A stretch of DNA of 64,000 nucleotides from Orbilia blumenaviensis (lineage: Eukaryota > Ascomycota > Orbiliomycetes > Orbiliales > Orbiliaceae), in assembly GCA_036872755.1 (NCBI GenBank), contig JAVHNS010000011.1, forward strand, positions 1,302,001-1,366,000. The letters are read 5' to 3'. Numbering within the stretch: position 1 is the first letter of the stretch; every line of letters begins with the position of its first letter. The notes beneath the pieces were generated by a model, which saw only the letters and a list, made by a program, of their open reading frames with translations, made no database searches and was not told the DNA's origin. The translations under genes and the position numbers were made by a program. Of the stretch, positions 47,764 to 61,529 are shown piece by piece.

Positions 47764-49451
47764 ATGGATCCAGTTACAGAATTACACCACCTCAGGTACA
47801 CGGGGAAGACAGATGGGAGGCGGCATTTGGCCAAGTTTGAGAGACTCGTCGCTGAGGCTTATCCTGGTGCCAAAGATTCGGACAGATGGCACTTGTTTAT
47901 CAAGACAATTCAGCCAGATAATAAGCAGCCAATCGCCATTGATAGCCCCGGAGGCTGGTTAATCGGTTTCAGCAAGACTGATGCGTATGTTGTGAAATCC
48001 ATTGTACGCCAATTTCGGACATTACTCTAACATTATACGTGAATAGCTGGAAATCTGGTCGGTTAACCTACCAGCACCTAAAGGCCGCCTTCTTGGATAG
48101 GTGGGCTGGTCGAAGCCGTCGCGAGACCGATTCCCCAACGGAAAGGCGAATGATCGAAGGCCCATCATCTCCCGAGAGTGAAGCTTCGTATCACAGCGGC
48201 CCTACAAAGACTACGATCGAGATCGATCACAGCAACAAACAAAAAAATCAAATCGTGGTCAGCTTCCCGGACCGCATTAAGCGAAGAAAGTCATTTGGTG
48301 GTGGTAATCTTCGGCCACGTCACCCCGGCGGATATCCCAATGATGAATCTCCTTACTCCTCAGACTACTATACCCGCTCCCCGAGCCCTAGCGATATCGA
48401 TGGCCCTACAATGCCACAGCCCAAGCAATTGCAACCGAAAGAAGTAGTAGTTGTTGTTAATGAAGAGAGGGCTCTCGCCAAAATCGAGCCTCCTGTAGCA
48501 CCAGCGGCTGTTGCGGCGCCAGCTGCGCCTCTTAGGTCTAGGCTGCTAGAGGGTCGTGTGTGTGCTATCACCGGAGCGTCCAAGGGTATTGGGAGAGCCA
48601 TTGCAATGGGTTTTGCACGAGAAGGTGCCCATATTGTTGCCCACTATTGGGGATCATCGGCAGACTCAACAAATGACGAAATCGTTAGTCTAGCCGTTGA
48701 TATCAGAGCAGCAGGGCAGGGATGCACACTCCTTTTCGGTGATATTAGTGACCCCAAGTAAGTTATCCCAGGAAGATTCACCCTAAATTAAACAAAAACT
48801 AACAAATTGTAGGACGAGCGAAATGATTGTCAAGAAGGCTGTCGATTCTTATGGCCGCCTCGACGTCTTAGTCACTTGCGCTGGAATGGCTGGATTGGAC
48901 CCCATGGACGTAAGTGCCCTTTCACTTATTCAGCATTCCCAACATAGAAACCGCGCTAACACTCTCTTTTCCCTCAGATGACCCCCGAAGAATTCACCCG
49001 TTTTTCGTCTGTTAACTATGAAGGAACGTACCACCTCCTCCGTCTTGCAGCGAACCAAATGGCATCACAGAATGTCGATTTGAAACCTGAAGAACCTAGG
49101 CCGGACTACTCCGTCATTTGTATCTCTTCTTCCAATCCCTCCGAAATTGGAAACCACAATACACCAGCGAAGGCCGGTATGGCTGCAATAGCTCACGCTT
49201 CCGCGCTGTCGCTAGGAAGCAGAGGCATCCGATGCAACACTATTCTCGCAGCAAATATTGAGAGATCAGCAGAGCCACTCGATGGCACCGCTGAAGAAAG
49301 AAGAAAGATTCTCGAGAGAATGATTCCTCTTAGAAGGGTGGGTAACCCTGACGATATTGTTGGACCAGCTGTCTTTTTGGCCAGTGCGATGTCACGGTAT
49401 CTCACAGGGACTACTGTGACAGTAGATGGTGGATTTGCTGGCTCCTTCTAA
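47764..49451 (+). CDS. SDR-family protein (L-rhamnose 1-dehydrogenase-like) with ACBP-like N-terminus and altered active site
   Basis: Four exons: 47764-47984, 48047-48757, 48813-48909, 48978-49451 (500 aa; ordinary SDRs are about 250-280). Residues 240-500 are a short-chain dehydrogenase: TGASKGIG cofactor loop (249-256), TCAG in place of NNAG (332-335), ISSSN with the catalytic Ser region (about 392-396), PAKAG with the active-site Lys408, and FLASAMSRYLTGTTVTVDGGF. The pattern around TPxKAG and GIRCN is closest to fungal L-rhamnose 1-dehydrogenases, but the Tyr of YxxxK is Asn404. Residues 15-95 resemble a divergent acyl-CoA-binding protein: a WHLFIKTIQ helix, then KTDAW and GRLTYQHLKAAFLDRW, in the order of the family's KxDAW and helix 4. 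Residues 100-238 are a disordered linker with a basic KRRKSF. Introns are 62, 55 and 68 bp. Catalytic activity is therefore uncertain. Confidence 0.82.
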
Positions 49452-51366
49452 TTCCGCTATTTGCAATTTTTATACCACATTCTTTTTTTTGTTTCTATGG
49501 GGGCATTTTACGTTTATCATTTCGGTTTACCAGCATATACTCCGCATGGCATTTTGCAGTTTTTCAGCGCTGGGTGGATAATTTATACTCTGCTTGTTAT
49601 TTTTGTTCTAGCATACAGTCTTTCTTTTTGGGATAATAGCATTCTTTTACATTTTACATTTTACAATTGCACGAACATTTTGTTAAGGATTCACATGGTT
49701 AGATTTGATATCATTATGTATTTACGCAGCTCACACTTGAGTAACCTGCATCTAGGATATCCATAACGCAAATAAACTTGCATCAAAGAAAAGCGCTTTT
49801 TGCTACAAATTACTTTTCCTTAAAAAAGACTTATTAACCAAAAGCCTACCAAACTGTATCTGTTGTTCCGATGGCCAGGTCATCACTCGCTGCAACAAGA
49901 TACCATATGGCTAGAACCGGTACGCAAGAATACTTGTTGGGCCCTCATTATACCTGCCAGCTGGCAATGAGGCGCTAAGGTATTGAATCCTAGCTGGTGT
50001 CACTACTATGCCTGTTTAAACAGTCCTCGGTATCCAGACATTCGGTTCTGGACATGAATTAATGGTGGCCTAACTCGATAGAGTGTAAAAACTATCTTGG
50101 CCAACCCTGGCTGTTATTGATGTTGAACTGCGGGGGAAGTCACAGAATAGTCATAATTGAGTTAAATTTAGGCATGAGAGACTGGCCTGATACATGTATA
50201 CAGCGTGGCCCCAATAACCTTTCAAAATCAATGAAAATGAGATCTACTCATATGACAATGTAAAATGAAAGTCAAGCTATCTAAAATGTTGGGAATGTTA
50301 GTTAGAAACTTCACGGTAGTTATAAATTTGCAAAGCCCCCTAGCCTGGTTTATTTGGAATGTCCTTCCGGTGATGGTGGGGTACAAGGGCTAGTAGTTAC
50401 ACGGACACATGGTTGTGACTGATGCACTTGTAGAGGGTCTACGAAATTGATACGTCGCTAGTTTCTTAGTGCCTTTAGCTTAGAGCTTGTGTAACTACAC
50501 TAGTGAATGTATCTCCTTTCTAGTGTGTACCAGATTAAAGCTAGTTGGAATTCTGGAATGCTGCTACTTTGAACTCGGTTGGCAAGCGCGAGATCAAGAT
50601 TGCCTAGCCGTGCGGTATATCTAAACCAAATATTTGAATTCTCTGCAGATCTGGGGAGCGATATACTCGGGCCGAGGTATTTGGGCTTCTACGGCATACG
50701 TATACCTAGGTATATACCAATATACTCTGCTAAGCCCACAGGATATAAATCAGGAGTAGGAGTCTGAACCGGGAAGTGTTTTAGTGTGTATTGTTGGCTG
50801 CTGCTATACCCGTACATACCAGTATTATGTTTTGTTTCTGGGTATCCCGCAGTTTGGGGTTTTGGGATCGATATATCAATACGGATCATGCTTGTAGGGA
50901 ATTTAGCGTTACCCGGATTTCTCTATAGCTAGGGGACTTAGCCAAAGCCTTGCCTTGTTAGAGTTAAGCATGCATTACCTACTATGGGGAAGCACTTGTT
51001 TACCTTGTAATTCTGACCTACGTGGCTAATAACATATAGCAGCATAATAATTTTGTGAATAGGCCATCACGTATTATTCGCAATGTTAGATCGGATTTCG
51101 AGCTCCATAGCTCGATCAATCCCACTGCCACATCCCACAAGACTGTGGTGCCACCCCCTGCTTACTAAGTAGCTTTGCAAGTGTATGATACATACGAATC
51201 ATGTTGTTTGAAATGCTTAAAAGAGTAGTTCTCTTCCGCGAACGATATTAGAGTTGCGGGATGCTAACTAAATTCCAACTATTTACATCTATAAGTGATC
51301 ATAACAATGGCAGTATATGCCACAAGCAGATACGTATCCGCAGCTTTAAAGATCAGCATTAAAATC
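49452..51366. other. intergenic between convergent genes
   Basis: 3' flanks of the SDR and GH1 genes. A T-rich open frame at 49461-49766 lies in the likely 3' UTR and has no ordered features. Nothing else is supported. Confidence 0.5.
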
Positions 51367-53031
<1,665 letters not shown>

Positions 53032-56000
53032 TCTGGATCTCTGTTTATTGGAAATATGTTAATATGAAGATGTAAGTTTCTCGTAGGACAAAGTTAATTG
53101 TTTACGAAGGCAACGATGGAAGGGAATATACAAACCATCTTGAACATCGAGCAGAACCTCCGACCTTTAAATACGAGACTCTTGCCTTCTTGTCGCGTCG
53201 GTTATGGGATATTGAGCCCTGGCGTTTCTCTAGTCGCTCGGATTTACTTGATGCGCCATATAGCCGTATACCCACTCTGCAACAAGGTCGTAGCTTGTAG
53301 ACTGTATAGCTCTACGTCGCATTTTCTGAGTTTTGGAGCTCGCCAGATGGACCAACCATGCCGTTTTGGTGCCGCCTCGAGCTATCTTTCCGTCACATTG
53401 ATCCGGGAAGTCTGGGGTAGCAGCCTATATTGGCCGCCAGTTAAGAACAAGAGCAAAACCCCACGTTCTCGCTGGAAGCTCTCACAAGAGGGTAGTAACG
53501 TGAAGTCTTTCGGAACATCTCTGGAATAACTATCACAACACAAAATCACGGAATAACTCCGGAAAGACCTTGAGGCGCGTATCATGATCGTTTCTGGGAG
53601 TAGCCTGTGTTTCGTGATAATGGTCATTGCGTCAACTGGAACGAGCTTCTGAGGTTCGAATTGAAGCTACATTCTGTGATTTTCCTGTCACGAGATTGCG
53701 GAAAGATATGCTAACGTTCTCAGTTGCTGGTCACCGTATCCACTAGGATTATTCTTCAATACATTAATTAAGCTAGGTTGGCCATAGGAATGCAATGGAA
53801 AGGTATCGTCGTTTATGTAGTTGCAAGATATTAAATCTGGCGGGGTCAAAAACTCATATACGGCTGTTCGTCCCGTCATCCGTTTCCGAGGCTCCTCTCG
53901 GACTACCGCCAGCCAAAGCTTTGATGCATCATATGATGATCGATGATGGGTAAATACGGCATCGCATAAATAGATTCGGTTCTATTTCTCCACATAGTGT
54001 AAGTCAAGTCTCAGCTCCTCGCCATAGTCTCGTCATCATATATATTATTGCCGAACATATATATAGTTCGTATGAGCCTATGTAGGCGACGTTTTTCCGT
54101 ACAGTCGCTACCAAAGCTCGGATCTTGATCTTGTCAATACTATATGCAATGCCCAGATCTTCTCGGCAATCTCCTAGTCATATCCGGATTCCGAAATCTT
54201 TGGCAAACACTCCATATATGGAATCAATATCATGACCATCTGACCAGAATCTCCATCAACGTTTCATCCAGGGATATGATTCGGGAAGGCCTGAGCCTCT
54301 AAAGCTTTTCGAAATTCTTCCGAAACAAGTTGACGACTCTAGCTCCACAAGTTACAACATTTTCAACACTGACACATGTGTTGTCGGATTGGTGGCTATC
54401 TACGTACCAGTACTTACTGGACTTACGCACATGGGAGCTTCAAAAGGAAATATAACGTGGCTAGCGCCGAGCCCATGGGGTGGGGCAGGTACATATGTAG
54501 ACTTGTACAAATAAAATTTCTTCCAGGTATCTATAAACCTCCAGTTTTAGACCCAACTTTCCTAATCGGGCATCGAAAAGCCGTGATGTATGTTATGAGC
54601 ATTTATCGATATCCCCATTAATTACTATCCTGGAAATCAGGTGATATTAGTATGGATTTGATCCAGTATTAATGTAGTAATACGTACTAGAGCGGTATCG
54701 ACACAGTATTACACAAAAGAGCCCCATATATTTACGGCATTGAAGAGCTGCACTTTTCCAGCACAGTAGTAATATGAACATTTCAAGTAGCAGCTAATTT
54801 CAGCTCTAAGAAAACCTAACTCTACTCTTCTATCAGTATTGAATATATTATACTAGATTCCAATACACAATTGAGTCCTAGACAGGAAATGTTCAAAAGG
54901 TTGATCACAGCGGTATCGAAAGTGCCGTCGACGAGCGCGGAATAACTGTTTCGTGTACCTTCACTCGCATTTGCTCAGATAGGAGCGGATCGTGGGGGAT
55001 TGTAATACGTTAACCTAGAACAACGGCGATAATTTATATATATACTTATACAACAATCACACATGTAATCCCTTTACTGACAAAATCCAGTATGGAGTAG
55101 TTCGGTCCGCAAAGATACCTCCGTGTTAACCTGCTTAGAACTACGGCAGCCCCGACGCGTCTCAGGTCTATCAAGATACCATGCGAACAACATTGATTAC
55201 TTTGATTTGGAGGAGCCTTGGGTTTACGTATACTATTGTTGTTGCTAATTTAAAATCAAGCATGACAGCCTCCCAGTTAGCCGGCTGTGAGAAGTTTCGT
55301 TTTATATGCCACCCCCGAAACGGATGTGTCATTAGTCTGGAGTATCATGATCCTTGCTCTAAAACTATTGTATAATGCATTGGCCACGGAGCAGCCGTAT
55401 CATCTCCTAATTTACTATCGGCAGGCATCGGGTTTCTTGGGCTAAGTAATCGGTACCGATCATTATCTCCCCAACAATTCGATTGGAGACAAAAATATCT
55501 ATGCCTAATAAAAGTAATACTTCGTAGGCAGCAAAAGCTGAGGGGGCTACCACGGTTGTGGTCGCAAGTATCTTTCAGAATATTTTTAACCATTGGAACT
55601 ACATTTCCAAGCCGACGGCTCGGATTTGTTTCTAGGAATATCCTTAGAGAAATTGTAAACGTAGAGACATTCTGTCTCTGGGTTTCGGGATTGACAAGCT
55701 GATCAACATAGGTTTCCCCTGATAGGGACTGAACAGGGTCAAGGCTGTAAAACAGTTGTCGTAAGAAAAATAAGGCTCAGACGGCTTTCTCAGACGTAGT
55801 AAACCAAAGTTTTGGGAGGGCTGATTTATAAACAGAAAGTATCCCACCATCAGCTCAGTAATAAATACGAGAAGCGTCATTAAAGTAGTAATTTATCCAT
55901 ATTAAGCGAGAAATATGAGCGGGACATCCAACGTGAAATTGTCGTGATGGGCTAACCAAATATGTGACCTGTCACAGTGCATACCACCAATGAATCCCAC

Positions 56001-59000
56001 AGCCTCGACATATGTGCGAGCCAGTTAGCTGAGGACCGTTTAATCTAAAATCCCGCGGTAAGGGGGACGGGAGATCGTTCGTGATGCAGGTACGGTACCA
56101 GTATTCACGAATGTGATTTGTTGACGCAGGGCCTCGGACGTCGACCATTGCCGTCGAAGCTACCCGTAGCGTTAGGTACCAGTTGCTCAGCCCCTATTTG
56201 GGTCTATTTACCCTCTGTAGACTAAAACTCGTACCCAAATTTACACTTTATGAGCAGTTATTTTTTGGAATACGTATTTAGCCTACTAGGCTATGATGTT
56301 TAGCTATGTCGAAATAGTTAACGCCATGGAGTGTGGCATGCATTGTACGGTTGTAATTTCGTGGATTACGGTTTGACAGTAACGGGAATTGGCGGCGAAA
56401 GCCATATATCAATGATCGACGACCAGTTTTAAAACGAAAACACCAAGAAATCGCTAATGATAAGTTGGGATTTAGCCAGATAAGATATATAAGTATTACG
56501 GCCAGAAAACAACGTGTCTGCCATGCTCTCTGCATGGTGCATCTCCAAAGCCTCACAAGATGAGTGTGTTATAATAGTGTGTTGAGCTATTTTACTACAT
56601 GCATTTCCAGGCGGCTTCTTTCCAAAAACGTTCAGTCCCTCCGCTTTTCCCCGCATGGCACTTTTGAAGGACAAGTCATGGCTCGCCATCCAGATGATGT
56701 TTGCCCAGCCTTCTATCTAAGTACAATGAAAAGGATGACCGGAATTCGAGAATGGGGCAGCACGTATGAATCTGAATCAGTTCATGTGAGCTCAGCACGT
56801 TGTGGATCCAATATGGAGACATTCTCGAACATGCAAAGTGCGTCAAAGCAGATATTAGCGGTTATCGTCGACGAGGAAGCGCCGTGATTGGGTGGTTTTA
56901 AAATGCGATACGTCTGACGAAAAGAATTTTATATCTCTAAAGCTTATTCAACTGGAAAGATCATATGATTTTTCGAGCGAACACAAGAAATTGAAGCAAA
57001 TTTCGCCGACAGGGGTGCACAGATATAATAGTTTGCTGCAAGACCGCCGCTTGGGCCGCCACATCCCCTCTTTGCATTTTATATCCACAGCGCACCTGTG
57101 ACGGAGAATACATAGATCGGCATCATGCTCATATTGACCTTCGGGGTCGGTTTATAAGTTCGGCACTCATCAGGCTAACATTTCCCTTTCATATTTTGCG
57201 CCAGCCTCGTTTGAAGTTTTTTAATTTTAGAAGGCTCCTGGGACATCCTCTCATGGAAATGTTTCGAACTTGTATTTGAACCATTAGGTCTCTCAGCTTG
57301 TCAGATTCCTGTCAAGATCTTATCGATACGCAAAGATGCCGAGTGCCGATAACAGATAATGCAATGTCGGTACGTTAGCGGAGACGGGAGACTTTCCACA
57401 CATCGCAGTTGCCTCAGCGTCATGAAATATGTCTGAGAATAATTGAGGTTACGAAAGTTGACGGTTCGTATTTTGTAAGAGGTGAAACCTGCCGCGTTAT
57501 TGCAGTTTTATATGTGGGTACGACAAAATGTGAGAAAGGTTCAGAGTCTTCACATACTCTCGCGCTCGGTCAGTGCGCTCTTGCGTTGCAACTTCACCTG
57601 TGTTCCAAGTTTCCTGGATGGTCATAACCACGGAAAAACTATGCTCCTGCACCAAGGAATACGAGCAATCCGGCCATGGCGCAGGTTGTCAATTGCAATG
57701 CACCATAGGTAGCCAATAAAACGCTGGACTCGCCATTCTAGCGCAACCCATTCGGGATTACTGGCTGATATATGTGGCCAAGAGGGAGGTGCATTGTGTC
57801 GGAGTTGAATGACGGTCCCACCGTCCCGGCTAAAATCAGGACGGCTCACGAGAACAATCGCCTGCAGGTTCACTCCAATCAAAAGAACGCCACTGCTAAG
57901 GGAATAAGGAACAAAAGCATCAAAAGATCCAGATTAAGTTTGATTATTATGACTATTGCGCTGGTATGTATTTCGGAGTTTTTGCCAAAGAACAATCGTT
58001 CGAGTTCTATGCAACTATTCTATGAACCCGCACTATTGCACTATATGTTTTAGCTTTGAGTTACCTACTTAATTGCTGCTAATACGAGTTTCATTTGGCC
58101 GGAAACCGTGCGAAAGCTTGCGTAGTAGCATTACTTAGGCTCGGGGGAACCAAGTGGGGATGCTTTCATGTAAGTATGTTTTAAGTCAGTGCTTTTTATT
58201 CCACAGAGGCTTGAGAAATCAGAGGTGTGTCTATGGACTGGTCGAACTAGTTTGACTAAAAATTACCAAGCATCCCAATCGGATTCAAGCGATATCGGTC
58301 ACGTTTCTTCAATGTCGACAGATTTATGGATGTTTGTAATGTCTTGTCCTGCGGGATGTCGACTCTGAGCGCCGATAAAGTGGGCTACTATGGTTCCTAT
58401 GCGGGAAGAACACCCGCATGCGCAATGCATAGATTCTAGAAGACCCGGCAGATTCTTTTCCCCACCATTGGGAGTAATTCCAACAGTCGCTTTCTATCTT
58501 CTAAATTTCGTCGCTGGGTCCTGCCCCTCCCTAGTCCCAAGGCTTTTTTCTGACAGTTCGCCCCTCAGTCAGGTTGCGAACGCCGACCCTAATGATGGTT
58601 ATCCATGTCAACATGCTGATGGGCTCGTATACCTTTGCCTGGCCCAGTTCAAAATCACGCTTTTTTCGGTTAAATACATCTGACAAAGAGAAGGTTCATG
58701 GTTGAGGAGGGCTCAACAGGGTCTATCAGCATTCTTGGGCTCTCTCTACGCATTTCCCCGTATTTTCTTTCCTGAACCTGGTGTGGGTCGTGCCCCAGCC
58801 CACCACATCGGGGCTCTCTGGCGGAGAAGCAAAGGAGAAAGGAAGATTTTTCTTCTTTCGTATGATTTCCGTTATCAAAGGCGAAGAAGATGCCGCCCTC
58901 TCAGACTCTTCCGGTTGAATTCAAGAGACCCAGTCTCTGGCCACCTGCAACGAGCTTGTCAAAGCACGCTATACCATTTCCATATCCCTGCGCAAATCAC

Positions 59001-59516
59001 CTACGCCTCATGGTCACACTGTCAAAGCGTTTCTCCACAGTCTTTTTCCTCGACAGCGTTTTCTGGGGCCGCATATCCATGAGCAAAAGCATGCTTTCTG
59101 GAGATGGGGACCCCGTTCAAGGATGTGTGTTTTGTCTAATTCACACACCAAGGGAAACGTGCTGGGGACCTGGTCAAGCGTAGACTCCCATCTTGCGAAT
59201 GTTCCAGCGCATGCAAAAATGCAAATCGTATAAGAAACTCGCCTTCTCCCCTGTACCGACATACTTTTAAAAAATTGGCGACCATCACTCTCTTTCCATA
59301 CCTATTTCAGGTGCTTCCAGAAACGTGAACATCCACCAAGTCATTGGTGAGACAAGCGAGCAAGATATCGATAAACGTCTATCGATATCTGGTATCCCAA
59401 GCCAAAACTTTGACTTACCAAGTAGGCTAGCTTGGTGTAGTCGACAGGTAAATTATATTACAGTGGAGGAAAAGCCGGATCCATCCGACATTTTAAACGA
59501 GCATATCGAGATCTGA
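53032..59516. other. 6.5-kb divergent intergenic region between GH1 and the MFS permease
   Basis: Both promoters must lie here. Many short frames of up to about 126 codons exist, none with splice structure or family motifs. 53.1-55.9 kb is AT-leaning with many stops. 58.4-59.3 kb is more GC-rich and contains CTGGGG (CreA-type) sites at about 59063 and 59162, though this degenerate motif is common by chance. No transposon domain was seen. Confidence 0.45.
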
Positions 59517-61529
59517 ATGTCAGCCTCCAATTCGAAGCCAGCAAACGAATTTGATTTCGGTTTCGAGGATAGTAGACGGCGGTCAGCAATGGGTCGACAA
59601 GAAGAATCTCAAGTCTACTACCAGGAACGGGAATCTTGGGGGAACAGCAGTAACCATGATCAGAATTCCGACAGGTGGAGACGGACATATGGTAAGTTTC
59701 AGTATCCCATTTGCGTCTTTCTTGGATATTCTAATCGTAGAACTCAAGTAGTATCGAACGAGGCTCCTACAGTAAACGAGCAATTCGAATACGCACCTTC
59801 ACAGCATGAAGGTCAAGTTACCACAGTAGCCAATATCGGTATGATATTATATCTCAGCCATTCTTTCGTATCATAAAACTAACAACCATGATAGGCTTGG
59901 CCGATGCCTTGCTTGCAACAAAACCTTCACCATGGACATCGTCTATGTTGAAGCTATATACATTTCTGCTGGTGGCATTCTTGAACTCATGTATCAACGG
60001 ATATGATGGATCTCTAATGAGTGGTATCAACGTTATGCCATATTACCAAAAGTGAGCACACCTGCTTTAGAGCGGAGATAGTATACCAACAACGACTAAC
60101 CTTATCTTAGATACTTCGGCATGGAGAAAGAAGGTGTACAAACCGGCTTGGTTTTCTCCATCTATACCATTGGTAACATTGTTGGTTCCTTCTTCGCGGG
60201 ACCATTCACAGACTGGTGGGGCCGCAGATGGGGTATGTTCATTGGTGCCTCTATCATTATTCTTGGTACCTGTGTCCAAGCTCCAGCAACTACGAAGGCT
60301 ATGTTTATTGGCGGTAGATTCGTTCTTGGTTTCGGTGTCGCAATTACGTCGACTGCGGGTCCTTCTTATGTGGCTGAGATGGCTCATCCGGCTTGGAGAG
60401 GTACACTTACTGGGCTTTACAATACCTTCTGGTTCGTTGGTGGTATCCCTGCTACTTGGACCTTATACGGAACGAACAAGATCCAGAGCGATCTATCCTG
60501 GAGACTTCCAATCTGGCTTCAAGCCGTGGCCTCGGGACTTGTTGTTCTTGGTGCTCTCTTCTGCCCAGAAACCCCTCGTTGGTTGATCTCTAACGACCGC
60601 CACGAAGAAGCTATACAAGTACTTACAAAGTATCATGGGAATGGCGACCGTAACTCTCCTATCGTCCTTCTCGAATACCGAGAGATGATGGAGGAGATCT
60701 TTACTGAGGGTTCCGACAAGCGTTGGTGGGATTACTCCGAGTTGGTTAATACCAAGCCAGCGCTCTGGAGAATGTCTTGTGTCATTGGCATGGCTATGTT
60801 TTCGCAGCTGTCCGGTAATGGTCCAGTGTCATATTTCATGCCAATCCTGCTTGATAACTTGGGCATCAAGGATGTCAAGACACAGCTCATGTACAATGCC
60901 GTTCTTAACGTTCTATCCTTCTTCGTGGCTACTATTGGTGCTCGCTTCACCGATGGCCTCGGACGACGACCTGTCCTTCTAATCGGAACATCGCTCTTTG
61001 TCTTCATCTGGACAATGATCACGGTGCTTACAGGTCTCTATGGCTCAGAAGGAGAGCCAAACGAGGCAGGTGGTCGAGCAGCTATTGCTTTCATCTATCT
61101 TTTCGGTATTACGTATTCCTTCGCATACACCCCGCTTCAAGCACTGTATCCTGTCGAGTGTTTGTCCTATGAAACTCGAGCAAAGGGTATGGGTATCTAC
61201 AATTTGGCAGTCAATGTCGCAGGTGTCATCAACACCTTCGTTATCCCAGTTGCTTTCAAAGAAATCGGGTGGAAGCTATACTTCCTTTACATCGCTTGGG
61301 ATTTCTTCGAAGTCATTTGCATCTACTTTGTGTAAGTTTTCGCAGCCTATATACCTAAGAAGGGAGAAAAGAGACTAACAGACATTATAGCTTCGTCGAA
61401 ACTAAGGATCGCACTCTCGAAGAAATCAGCGAAATTTTCGATGCTCCCTACCCAAAGCAAAAGTCTCTACAAAAGCATATCATCGTCATCACGGACAGAG
61501 GTATTCTCGACAAGGGATACGACCAGTGA
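59517..61529 (+). CDS. MFS sugar transporter, lactose permease/cellodextrin transporter type
   Basis: Five exons: 59517-59691, 59749-59838, 59895-60051, 60111-61331, 61391-61529 (593 aa). It is a plasma-membrane proton-sugar symporter of the fungal sugar-porter family with about 12 membrane segments, starting in [24 protein letters not shown]. Family motifs are DWWGRRWG (loop 2-3), [58 protein letters not shown] and [11 protein letters not shown]. The KYHGNGD and WWDY signatures are shared by lactose permeases and the CDT cellodextrin transporters. The long polar N-terminus (about 110 residues) includes [15 protein letters not shown]. Intron 1 (59692-59748) uses the second AG after the branch site; the first would shift into a stop. 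It is 57 bp and stop-free, so retention is also possible. A cellodextrin or lactose substrate is inferred; hexoses are possible. Confidence 0.9.

Noticed and set aside
55345..59262. Several 70-126 codon frames in the GH1-permease gap
   Set aside because: No consistent strand, no splice chain and no motif. Expected by chance over 6.5 kb.
59325..59516. 64-codon frame ending directly before the permease ATG
   Set aside because: Begins at GTG and has no ATG. Probably part of the 5' leader; no sign of coding constraint can be judged here.
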